From Saussurea involucrata (lineage: Eukaryota > Streptophyta > Magnoliopsida > Asterales > Asteraceae), in the NCBI GenBank assembly GCA_033807775.1, contig CM066313.1:59369984-59433983 (forward strand): 64,000 nt of DNA, in the 5' to 3' direction. Positions 53,357-63,249 of this stretch are shown piece by piece. The stretch's first letter is position 1, and each line of letters opens with the position of its first letter. The position numbers and the translations under genes were made by a program. A model generated the notes under the pieces. It worked only from the letters and a program-made list of their open reading frames with translations. It had not been told where the DNA came from and made no database searches.

Positions 53357-56195
53357 CAAACACACTTGTACTTTTCATCATCAAATTCTTAGAGCAGGAA
53401 CAATCTTCAGAAGGAGCTCTTCTGAATGCTTTGACAACTTTTGCTCAGAATTCTGAATAATCTGAGTTAACAACTTCTGGTAAGTCTTTAATCAGCAGCA
53501 GCAACGATTTCCAAATTGATTTCTGTTATATATTTGCTTTTTCTTTGCTCCCCCTTGAAATGACAAATCTTATCTTCATGTGATCAAGTCAAATTTCTGT
53601 CTTTTTATGACTTTCTGACTTTCTTCTCCCTTTTTTTTAATCAATCAATCAGATTTTTCAATCATATCAATCTTCAAAATCTTTAGCTTTTCTCCCCCTA
53701 AAGTTTTGGAAAGCAAAATCATCTTCAAAATCTTTAGCTTTTCCCCCCCTTGATTTTCAAAACTTTAGCGATGAAGTCTATGCTTTTTCTCCTCCTTAAT
53801 GAATAACCTTGCTCCCCCTCAAAGTAAGAATTATGGAGCAATTTGTTTTCTCCCCCTGAAAGTATGCATATATTTCATTAAAATTATTCATTTCAAATAT
53901 AGTGCTTTAATGAAAACATTTATACAAGAAAAATAAGATTCACTGAACTACACTTGATAACTACTAACATTTGATCATTTGAAAAATTTACAAAAGAAAT
54001 CCAACTTAATGAAATTTATCAGATTTTTCAATCAAATGAAATCAAATGCATGTGTTTGGATTCAAATACAAGTCATCATTGCATATCAAGTTAAAAAATG
54101 TTCAGTTTCAATCCCTTTATTAAATCTATTTGGTGTGCTTAGCATGCGAAATATGATTAGCTTCAAGAATATGCAATTCTAAAAACATATACGAATACTT
54201 TGCTCTACTCACACTATTTGTCCAAAATCAGGATTTTCACAAATTTACAGGTTTATTGCGACTTTGAATTTTCCCAAAGTTTCAAGAGATATGTGCTCAT
54301 TGGCATCTTTTAACTTTGTGCTCATTGACATCTTTTAATTTTGTGCACATTGGCATCTTTTAATCAAAAAGTTTAGTAAGAATAAGATACATCGTTAAAC
54401 ATGACTTTCTATCTGATACCAGTTGGCCTTAGGTGCTAGGTGTCGAACACCCCTTAGAACTTACTTTCCCAAACCAGAAAGGTCACATCGATATATTTTA
54501 AACCCATTTGCACCAGTAGAACATGGCTTTCTATCTGGTTCTATAGCAGGATTTTGGTCAGCCGATCCCAGACCAGTTGGTCTTAGGGACTAGGTGACTA
54601 GCACCCCTTAGGACTTACTCTCCCAAACCAGAAAGGCCACAGGTACAAACTTTCAAACTAAATGATTTTGTATATATATATATTGCATCTCAATCACTTG
54701 GTTCTAAAACGTAGTACCTCCCCCATATTTTCGTTTTCATCCAACATTCTGACAAATTATGCTTTTTGAGCATAATATTCTATATAAGTCTAAATTTCAT
54801 AACATTTAGCATTCAGCATAATTTCATTCATGATTTGCTAACCTTTCGATTTATTTCAGAAGTGAAAGTTGAAACAAATATAGCTCAGATAATACAAAAT
54901 ACATGTAAAATCACTCTTTGACACACATTTATTCATTGAATGAAAATTAAAAAAAAATTCATATCATTGAATTAAATTTGTTAAGATTCAAACATTCAAA
55001 GCAATAGAAATAAACGTAATGCAATGTTACCTTTCACCACTTGTTCCTTGAAACATAAAAATACGATAGTTAAGGATATCACCTGAGAAATATGAGTTCT
55101 AAACTGATTTGTTTAGAAGTCTTAGTCTCTGAAGTACGGGTCCTGAACTGAATTATTCAGAAGCCATTGTCATTTAAGTACGGGTTTTGAACTGATATGT
55201 TCAAAAACCTAAAACGTTGAAGCACGGGTTTTAAACTTTATCTTGAAACAATCAGATCAAATTTTGAGACAATATTCCCTCTCAAATCAAGATAATCCTG
55301 CAAAATCAAGAGATTTTGGTAATCATCTACGATGATTCCTCATTAGATATCAAAAATCCAAATTTTGAGTAGTTGAGTCATAATTCTGAGTAGAAAAGTC
55401 AGAATTCTGAGTAACTTGTTCAAAATTCTAAGTATCAGAGTCAGAATTCTGATTAGTTGAGTCAGAATTCTGAGTAACTATAGGCCTAACTATTAGACCT
55501 ATACAGACTTATAGCATGCCTTCAAGACAAAGAAGAGGGGAATCATTCGCGATACCCACCCGGGCATCGCTCACTGCGAGGACAGAGAGACAGAACTTCT
55601 GAGTAACTTGTTCAAAATTCTAAGTATCAGAGTCAGAATTCTGATTAGTTGAGTCAGAATTATGAGTAGTATAGTCAGAAGTCTGAGTAACTTGTTCAAA
55701 ATTCTAAGTATCAGAGTCAGAATTCTGACTAGTTGAGTCAGAATTCTGAGTAATAGAGTCAGAACTTCTGAGTAAGAGAGTCAGAATTCTGATAAAACTA
55801 TCCAGAGAAAATTCCTTAGAAAAATGTTTGGATTTTGTGATTTTTGAACATTCTGAACTTCAAATCACCATAACTTGCTCAAAAATCAGAATTTTTCAAC
55901 CAAAATTTGCAGGGTTGCTCAAAATGTGATTCTGAACACATTCTCTGGAAATGTTTTCTACTAAAAACACCCACAACTATGAGTTCGATAACCCCACAGT
56001 AAACAGAACTTTTTCAAAAAAATCTTCAAAATCAACAAATTGATCTGTATGAATCAGAAATCCATAATCACATTCAGATCGAGTTTTGGACTGAATTATC
56101 CAAAAGTCAAAATTCTCAATTAAGCACAACATCTGTTTTCAGTCATGTGTTAGTATTATCATTCAGCTCTACACATGAATAACCTGCAAAACAAA
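53357..56195 (-). repeat. E6 non-coding block shared with E5, with motif array and PPT-like tracts
   Basis: No ORF is supported. CTCCCCC/CCCCCT tracts (PPT-like on the minus strand) lie near 53551, 53692, 53741, 53812 and 53850. The segment 53800-55250 matches E5 34740-36250 on the other strand, including the two GGTTTGGGA repeats (54460-54640) and the AAAGATGCCAATG units (54295-54365). An array of GTCAGAATTCTGAGTA units (55370-55800) is specific to E6 and is broken by ~105 unrelated bases (55480-55588). Confidence 0.8.
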
Positions 56196-57473
56196 TTAAG
56201 TTGTCTTTGGTACCCATATGAACTTGGGTCCAAGTTTGTTAGGTGCAGTGGCATATGCAGATATTCTAAAAGAACCATACCAGTGCTGAATAAAATTCTT
56301 GTTCACAAAATCGTTAGTCCCACAATATGAACAACAAAGTTTCTTTTGTGCAATTCTGACTAATTGATTTACAGAATAAATCACATCAGGTTTAACAAAA
56401 GATTTTCTTTGAAATGTATTGTTCTTCTTGACATTTGAATTAGGAACCTTTGATTTTGGCACTTCTTTCTTGGAAGTTGTTCCTTTAACTCTCCATTCCA
56501 TTTTTATATTTTTAAAAGAACAATTATAAGATTTATCAATAGCAGAATCATAAAACAGATTAGAAGAACGAATCTGATCTTTTGAACTATGATTTGATTT
56601 GTCAATAACTTTCGTTTCAAATTCCCTAAACTTTTTAACATACAAGTCAAACCTTGACTGCAAATCAGATTTGGACTTCCTCTCTATCATGATTTTAGTT
56701 GATAAATCAGATAATTTCTTAATAAGCCTCCTTATCTCCAAATGAAAAACTTTCTTTTCCTTCTCAAACTCATCTTTTAAGCATTTTTCTTTAAAGCCAT
56801 TTACCTTCTTCTTTTCAGTCTCTTTCCTTCCATCTTCTAACTCTTTCTCCAACTCATTTATTTTTACAGAAAACTCATTTAACATTCCTGTTTTCTTTTT
56901 CTCAAAACCATTCTTTTCTTTTTGAAAAACATTTTTCTTGCATTCAAACTCTTTTCTTTCTTTTGCAAGAATTTTCTCCAAATCAGAAATTTTCAAAGAT
57001 AATTCAACAGACTTTGTTTCAAAACCTTTCCTCTCAGTTTGAAAGTCTCTTCTCTCTTTCTCAAATTTCACTCTTTCAAGTATAAGAACTTGTTCAAAAT
57101 CATAGATCTGTTTCAAGAGTTGACAATTTTTCATTTCACATGATTTTATTCTATTTTCAGACTCTGTCAACATCTTTCTTCTAAAATTGCCTTTCTCTTT
57201 CAAATCAACATTCTCTTTTTCTAACAACTTTATGTTTTCTTGAACCTTTTCAAAATCCTTTAGAAAATCAGATTTCTCTTTTTGCAAAGTCTTTATAACT
57301 TTTGTATTTTCATCTTGTTTTGCTTGAAGATTAACAATCTTGCTTAAATGAGCAATCTCAGTTTTTGTTTCAGAAATTGTTTCTTTTGCTTTTACAGGAC
57401 TTAATTTTTTTAAATTGTCTGAACTGGTTATAGAACTTGCAGGTCTCACAAAAACTTCAACAATCTCAGGCAT
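56196..57473 (-). CDS. E6 gag-like coiled-coil protein (425 aa, intact)
   Basis: The start MPEIVEVFVRPASSITSSDN matches an internal segment of the E1 gag (VIEVFIRPASSITSSDS), so this ORF begins inside gag. A long Glu/Lys coiled coil covers residues ~40-290, with repeats of the type FE(K/T)ERK.FE.K. Then come an SSNLFY stretch shared with E5, a basic KMEWRVKGT part, a degenerate knuckle, CCSYCGTNDFVNKNF, without the His and last Cys, and the end FIWVPKTT. No capsid domain or true CCHC knuckle is present. Compared with E5 it lacks the LQQVI repeats. The stop is followed by the T-rich TTTGTTTTGCAG tract. Confidence 0.85.
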   Translation of the reverse strand: MPEIVEVFVRPASSITSSDNLKKLSPVKAKETISETKTEIAHLSKIVNLQAKQDENTKVIKTLQKEKSDFLKDFEKVQENIKLLEKENVDLKEKGNFRRKMLTESENRIKSCEMKNCQLLKQIYDFEQVLILERVKFEKERRDFQTERKGFETKSVELSLKISDLEKILAKERKEFECKKNVFQKEKNGFEKKKTGMLNEFSVKINELEKELEDGRKETEKKKVNGFKEKCLKDEFEKEKKVFHLEIRRLIKKLSDLSTKIMIERKSKSDLQSRFDLYVKKFREFETKVIDKSNHSSKDQIRSSNLFYDSAIDKSYNCSFKNIKMEWRVKGTTSKKEVPKSKVPNSNVKKNNTFQRKSFVKPDVIYSVNQLVRIAQKKLCCSYCGTNDFVNKNFIQHWYGSFRISAYATAPNKLGPKFIWVPKTT

Positions 57474-57944
57474 GATGAAATGAAAAATTCAAATATTAAC
57501 TATGAATTTTGATCAAAACTGAGAATCAACACAGATCTAGAATATGCAAGAACTAATCAAATCTGTCACATGCATTTTATCAAACAATTAGAGTACATGA
57601 ATTAATGAAATCTTCTTTTCAACAAAAAATTTGAATACTAATCAACATGCAGCATATATAATCACCTTGATCAAGAAACCAATCAAGAATTTCGAAAACA
57701 TACCTGTGATCTCTGTTTAATTTCGAGAATTAATCAGCATAGAGAGAAAATCTTTGGATGACTTGATTGTAAGATATCGATTCAACAGAAAGACAAATTC
57801 AAATTTCTTGAATCAATGATAGAAACGAATTCAAGAATTGTTAGGAATTCAAGAATTGTTAGCAACAGCGGAATCAATTGTCGAATTGATCAAGAAACTT
57901 CAAGAACGCGATCAAACACACTCTTGGACGAATTTGTTTGTTGA
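57474..57944 (-). other. E6 leader
   Basis: AT-rich untranslated stretch between PBS and ORF. It resembles the E1 leader and gag start region in places (ATTCAAGAATTG words). No ORF is supported. Confidence 0.6.
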
Positions 57945-57960
57945 TTGGCTCTGATACCAA
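57945..57960 (-). other. E6 primer-binding site (initiator Met tRNA)
   Basis: On the minus strand TTGGTATCAGAGCCAA follows the LTR end after one base, the same as in E1. Confidence 0.9.
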
Positions 57961-57961
57961 T

Positions 57962-58541
57962 TGTAAGTCCAATAATCGTCACGTATAATCAAGATTCAAT
58001 ATATAATGAACATTCAAGATCGTATTCACAGCAACTAGTCATATGATTTATTAACAATCTGTGAATTGCAAGATATTACAATGAGTTTCTCTCTCAAAAG
58101 ATATGCGTGAAAAGTTATGTGAAAGATTAGCCAAAAGGTTCTCCAAAGATTTTTTTAGCTACAGTTGCTAACTCCTATATATACTGTATAAGAAAGGCTA
58201 AAGCTACAGTAGATATAAGAAACAGACTAATAGAACAATTACACGTGTCCTAATTAGTAACTGAATATAACAGAGAATATCCCAAGATATGAATTCTGAA
58301 CATACTTCTGAATAAGCGCTTCAGAACATTTGTCTTCATAGTCAGAAGTTCTGAGTCTCCTACTCAGAACTCTGAACCTTCTAGTCAGAATCCAACACTT
58401 AGAATCTTTTTGAGATTTCTCACTCAGAACTTCTGAGTCTTCTACTCAAAACTTCTGAGTCTTCTGAGTCTTCTGAGTCTTCTTTAGTCTTCTTACTCAT
58501 AACTCAACACTTGTGTTTTTGACAAAACTCTAGACCTAACA
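57962..58541 (-). repeat. E6 5' LTR (right copy)
   Basis: Matches 52769-53339 with one additional 9-base unit and about five differences by eye. It is followed by TSD aagga. Confidence 0.92.
58176..58247 (-). promoter_or_regulatory. E6 LTR promoter: G-box plus TATA box
   Basis: On the minus strand GGACACGTGTAA (CACGTG at 58242-58247) precedes TATATATA (58176-58183), with the same arrangement as in E1. The left LTR has the same pair. Confidence 0.55.
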
Positions 58542-58546
58542 AAGGA

Positions 58547-59408
58547 ACCAAGAACTCTTATCTTGATAAAACATTTCCAAAACTTGTTGTTTTTGAGCTT
58601 TTGTGAACACATGCAAACCAAACATTCTTAGGTCACTAATATGGGTTTGATCCTGGATTCATCACACTTTTAATGACATGCAAGATGTCATGGTGATGGA
58701 TCTTCAAACATTAGGTTGCCAAGAGTTGGATTTAGCAAGAAGAAGATGAAAACTTAGAGTTTTTAGAAAATGAACTTTGAAAGAGAAGAGAAGGTTGTAG
58801 GAGGATGATTAAATGATGTTACTAAAATGTTTTTACCTTGAGTTCTTGAAGATATGTGGCTGATCTTGGAAGCCTTGGAGGAGAGAAAACTTGAGAGAAT
58901 ATGGAGGTTTGAGAGAAGAGTTTGTGAGGAGAGTGAAGAGTGAAAATGGAGAGGGAGAGGGGGGTATTTATGGAGTGAGAAAGACGTGAGGGGGAGGGGG
59001 GGGGTTCTTGGAGAGGGGGGGGGGGGTGGTGAGTGTGGTGTGTGGTTTTGGTTAAAATGATTGTGTTTAAAGTTGTATAATTAATTAATTTTTGATTTAT
59101 TTTAATTAGTTATTTTAAATAAAGGTTTTAAATTAATAAAAATGATAAATATATTTTTTTTTAAATAATTTGTAGGTTTATATATATATAAACATATATA
59201 AAGGTATTTATAATTGTATAATTATTTTAGTTGGCATTTTATGAGAAAGATGGATGATTTTCCTAATTTGAGGGATTTTAGACTGGATTTCTAAATTTTC
59301 CCTATTGTGTCGGGTTTACTGCTAAATTTGGACAGTGTGAAATAAAATAACTGTATCTGATATATTTAGTTCAGTTCTAACCTGAACGCAATTTTGACGG
59401 TTGTCACA
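58547..59408 (-). repeat. E8 5' LTR, second part (after E6)
   Basis: Continues the LTR and matches 44216-45082, with shorter G runs (58990-59030). It ends TTGTCACA, then TSD gtagc (59409-59413). Confidence 0.92.
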
Positions 59409-59413
59409 GTAGC

Positions 59414-60680
59414 CCATGAAAGAATCAGCACCATCATACTCGTTTTCATCATCGGAACGACCTAACCAGTAGTCGTCTTCAACGAGTAAAGCTTCTCCAG
59501 CTTCCTTCTGTTCTATCAATGCAAGCTTCGCCTTGTAATAGTGGGAATTCTTTACAACAAGCCTCCGACAATCTTTCGCAAAATGACCAAGCTTCCCGCA
59601 GTTATAACAAGTCACGAGTTCGTCTTTCTTCTTGCGGTCATCTTTCTCTGTCTTCTCTTTCTTGTCAGACTGATCGGGCTCATCAGATTTCTTCTTTCCT
59701 TCATATCTGTCCTTATAATCATGGTGCTTGTTGGAGGAAGTGGAGTAGCGCTGATTGTTAGACGTCGGTTGCTTGTAGAACTTCAATTGGAAGGATTTGG
59801 AGAGCAGGGCCATTGCTTTCTTGATGGCAGCTATTTCAGAATTAGAATCACTGTCTTCCTTTTCCTCAGGTTCTGACTCAGATTCGATTTGCTTTTGAGT
59901 ACGTTTGGAGTGTCGGCCAGAAGATTTGCCTCGTTTGGAAGACACAAGTGCCAGTGGATCAGCAGGTGGCTTTGATGCAGTCTTTTTCTCGCTCAGAATT
60001 TCATTCACTTCATCTTCGTCTTGAAGAAGCGTCTCATAAAGTTCATGGATGCCAACTTTCTCTATTAAGTGGTTGTGCTTGACATTAGATGCAAATATCA
60101 TCCATTCAGGCAACAGGTTGTTGAGAAACTTGAGCGCGTTTTCCGTGTTGGAGCGAGTGATTTGATTCTTGTTAAGCTCATTAAGAAGGAGACAAAAGCG
60201 TTCATAGGTCTGGGTGAGAGATTCGCCGATGCGCTGCTTAAACCCATCGAACTTGGTTATGGCGCTGTTGATCTTCAGTTGATTCCCGACATCGCTCCTG
60301 CGCATCAGTTTCGTCACTTGATCCCACATACCTTTTGCTGTCCCTTTGTAGCTGTCGATGGCAGTGTAGATCGTGTTGGGTAGAGCTTGAACAAGATACC
60401 TCTTAACATGCTTTTCCCCTTCAAGCATGCCTCTCTCGTTGTCAGTCATATCGGTGAGTGTCTTTCTCACGATGTGAGGATCACCACCTTCTGCAGCTGG
60501 TGGAACGGTCTTCATTGGTTCAGGAATTGGCCCGTCTCGAAGAGCTCGCCAGATATACTCGTAGTTGTCCTTGGACTCTATGAAGATTATAAATCTGTCC
60601 CGCCACTGGCTGTATTCACCTTGGTAGAGGCAAGGTGGTTTGGAATCGGTGCCGATAGCAAGAGCATCGCGTGAAGTCAT
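59414..60680 (-). pseudogene. gag: E4 gag, N-terminal half (cut by E8)
   Basis: The ATG at 60680 (MTSRDALAIGTDSKPP) matches the Sirevirus gag start; an upstream Met at 60749 is less likely. A UBN2-type domain covers ~230 residues (GMWDQVTKLMR, then ESLTQTYERFC). It is followed by acidic SESEPEEKEDSDS, a Lys/Asp-rich part and a complete knuckle, CYNCGKLGHFAKDC (59568-59609). The frame is open up to the E8 insertion within GADSFMGY and goes on at 42370. It is better kept than the C-terminal half. Confidence 0.88.
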
Positions 60681-61687
60681 CTTCAGTTGCACTAGAGTGA
60701 TAGTCGGACGATTTGTTTGATATGAAGCTGATAACCTAACGTAAGGCACTAAGAGTGATATCCTAACGCAAGTTCTAAGAGTGGATTATACTAGAAACAG
60801 GTAACAAATCAACAGAACTGAACTTACCGGATAGGAATCCGGATGTGATGTCTGATCTGGAAGTGTCCGGATCAGATGTGTGTAAGTGTTCAATTTAGCA
60901 GAAGAGTCCGGATAAATAAGAGTGTCCAGATGATTTAGGGTTTCCGGATTACAAGATGTTACCGGATGACAAAAGTTTCCGAATAAAAGATCAGACACAA
61001 AACTTACCGGATGAATTTGGTTTCCGGATGGTTCGCTTTCCGGATGAAAATGCTTACTGGATGATAGTGTCTGGAATGTATCAATTTTACCGGAAACATT
61101 GAGTTGTCCGGATAAAATAGTTTACCGGAAACTTTGAGTTGTCCGGATAAATTATTTTACCGAAAACTTTGGGTTTACGGATCAATTGTATCTGAAAAGG
61201 ATGGAAATAAGGGCTTACCCGGATAGTTGAAGCGATTTACCGAAAAGTTGAGATGTATCCGGAAACTACGGCTGATGTATCCAGATACTGCGGCTGTGGT
61301 TTCCAATTCGACTGGAAATTGACTAGGGTTGCTAAAAAACGTTCCTGGAAAATTAGGAACTCGACCAAACACAAAAATAACAATACCCAAATCGATTTTG
61401 AAGCAAAAACAACAAGTTTTGATGGTAAAAATTCGATTTTTCACAAGAACACAACCAAAACTTATGAACTTTATTTTGCTTAAAAAACCACTAAGATGAT
61501 CGAATTAGAGTGCGAAGAAATGCAGAATCACTAATAAGAATCATGCTAACAGTATGAAATAAACGAGAACGATCAATTTTGAGTAAATCAAAATATGAGT
61601 TTCAAGTATCAAGAACACAGTCGACTAAAAATTTTGAATAGTAAACTTACCAGAATTCAAGAATCACTTTGAATCGTTTCGTTCGTC
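60681..61687 (-). repeat. E4 leader with TCCGGA array
   Basis: The untranslated region between PBS and gag holds about 20 words of the type TTTCCGGAT, ACCGGAT, TCCGGATAAA and ACCGGAAAC between 60830 and 61290. The same words are in front of the aORF (29336-30145). The bases 61300-61687 are AT-rich with no feature seen. Confidence 0.8.
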
Positions 61688-61701
61688 TGCTCTGATACCA
61701 A
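61688..61701 (-). other. E4 primer-binding site (initiator Met tRNA)
   Basis: On the minus strand TTGGTATCAGAGCA starts one base after the LTR end and complements the initiator Met-tRNA 3' end. Confidence 0.9.
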
Positions 61702-61702
61702 T

Positions 61703-61982
61703 TGTTAGTTCCAGATCTGTGCAACGAACAATAAGAAATCAATAGATAAATAACAAACTATATGGTTTCAACTGGTCATCCAATTTGCTTTCAATAACGC
61801 AGAGAATTACAATAGAGTTTAGAAAAGCTAAAATGACAACTAGCTTGGTTCTAAGCTAAACAAAGCATTTAAATACTATGGGCCCGTGGCAACAAGCCCA
61901 CGGCCCGTTCACAAATAAGGCTCAAAGTAAAGAATTGCAATTCCGCCCTTGAACTTATATTCAACCAAATATTGCCCTAACA
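61703..61982 (-). repeat. E4 5' LTR (right copy, 280 bp)
   Basis: Starts TGTTAGTTCC and ends CCTAACA in plus orientation, and matches 11973-12252 with about 17 differences. TSD agctt follows (61983-61987). Confidence 0.93.
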
Positions 61983-61987
61983 AGCTT

Positions 61988-63242
61988 TAAGAAGAAAGGT
62001 AATGTCTTGGTCGCTGACTTCGACTGGGCTGCCTCTGATGAAGAAAAATCATCTGACTCTGAAGATGATGATGAAGCCAACCTCTGCCTCATGGCAAAGA
62101 TAGAAGAAGAGGAAGAACAAACTAAAATTCCCTTTGCTTCATCCTCCACCTCTAAGGTATCACCTTCTTTCTTTACACATATTTCAGATATTGATGAAGC
62201 TGATAGTCTTCGAAAGATCGATCTCCTGACTATGAGTTTATATGATGCCATAAACGGCAAAACTGTTGTTGAAAATCAAAACCTTAATCTCGCTTAACAG
62301 CTTAAAAACTGTCACCTACAAATAGAAAAGCTTTCTAAAATTGAAGGAGATTTAAAAGATCAGGTTCATATAAATCAACTAGTCAAAATCGAACGTTAAG
62401 ACGCTATCGCTGCATTGAAAGATGAAAAGGCTACTGTTGAAGGATGGAGTAAATCCTCAACAACGATCACTGAGATAATAAAGTCTCAGATTCCCCTGAG
62501 TAACAAGCGTGGTCTTGGTTATAAAGCGGACGTTGAAGAACCAACCACTGATCATTCCATGCTAAAGTTTGGAATGTTCGTGTCCTCTATCCCTGACACT
62601 TCCTCATCTCAGTGTTCCTCTTTTAAAACTCCTATCCCTGAGGAAATCTCTACATTAACTTTTAAAGGTAAAGAGAAAATTGTTTATCCAAAACCTCAGA
62701 AGGGTACCTTTGTACCTAAACTGAATGCTTCTAAAGCTTCAGTAACTTATCCCTCTACTTCTAAGAACAAGATCCCTGGATATATTCAGCGATCTACTCC
62801 TAGAATCAGAGTGGATGTTATTGGTAAGAAATCTGAAGAACTGATTGTTCCTCCCATTTCCAATGCCAAAGGTATACTTGGTGTTGGCCCTGTTCATTTA
62901 AAATTAACGGCTCAACATGCAAAAGGTCCTAAAGCTATCTTTAGTTATAGGAAATGTTATCACTGTGGACTTACCAATCATATTGCTAGTAAGTGCCCCA
63001 CAACCACCAAAGCTGAAAAGTTAGCTAAGGTGAAGATCAATGCCTCCAAGGCAAAGAAGACCAACCCTGGTGCAAATCAGGTTAAGGTGAAAACCACCAC
63101 TGAGGTTAAGAAATTAACCAAAGTGAAGAATAATTCAGAAGCTGAATCTTTAAAGGCTGCAAAGAATGCTGAACCTTCCACTTCCTCTACCACCACTGAC
63201 AAGTGTGGGCCTATGGTAAAATGGGTGCCTAAGTCAAATTAA
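61988..63242 (+). pseudogene. gag: E2 gag, C-terminal half (broken)
   Basis: It resumes the E2 gag right after E4 and matches E3 gag from KSFKKKG onward. It has the acidic DSEDDDEAN patch and the heptad region, with stops at 62295 and 62397. The second knuckle, CYHCGLTNHIASKC (62955-62996), is complete, and the end is KWVPKSN. The frame is otherwise kept to the gag stop at 63240. Confidence 0.85.
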
Positions 63243-63249
63243 TCTTCAT

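Larger units (their letters stand above)
52769..58541 (-). mobile_element. E6: non-autonomous copia-type element with a gag-like ORF only (5.77 kb)
   Basis: The LTRs are 52769-53339 (571 bp) and 57962-58541 (580 bp), TSD aagga at 52764-52768 and 58542-58546. The length difference is one extra GAGTCTTCT copy in the right LTR. On the minus strand: PBS, leader, one open gag-like ORF, and a 2.8-kb non-coding block matching E5. Its LTRs and the ORF start resemble E1, whereas the ORF end and the non-coding block resemble E5, so it looks like a recombinant. Only a handful of LTR differences are seen. Confidence 0.92.
42376..59408 (-). mobile_element. E8: Ty3/gypsy chromovirus-type element with long LTRs and a pre-gag ORF
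   Basis: The left LTR (42376-45082, 2,707 bp) and right LTR (50914-52768 plus 58547-59408) start TGTCACACCCC and end GGTTGTCACA. TSD gtagc lies at 42371-42375 and 59409-59413. The minus-strand order is PBS, pre-gag ORF, gag, protease, RT, RNase H, integrase with a chromodomain-like end, PPT. This order (integrase last) marks Ty3/gypsy. Long LTRs and the integrase tail suggest the Tekay/Del group. Pol is broken. E6 sits in its 5' (right) LTR. Confidence 0.93.
11973..61982 (-). mobile_element. E4: minus-strand Sirevirus-type copia element with aORF, heavily interrupted
   Basis: Its ends are 280-bp LTRs at 11973-12252 (3' LTR) and 61703-61982 (5' LTR), flanked by agctt at 11968-11972 and 61983-61987. 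Read leftwards from the right end: PBS, motif-rich leader, gag N half, [E8 with E6], gag C half, protease, integrase, reverse transcriptase, [E7 with E5], RNase H, a spacer with PPT-like tracts, aORF promoter and leader intron, aORF, [E3], aORF end, PPT. LTRs differ at about 17 of 280 positions by eye. Without its passengers it would be roughly 14 kb. Pol and aORF carry stops and frameshifts. Confidence 0.9.
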
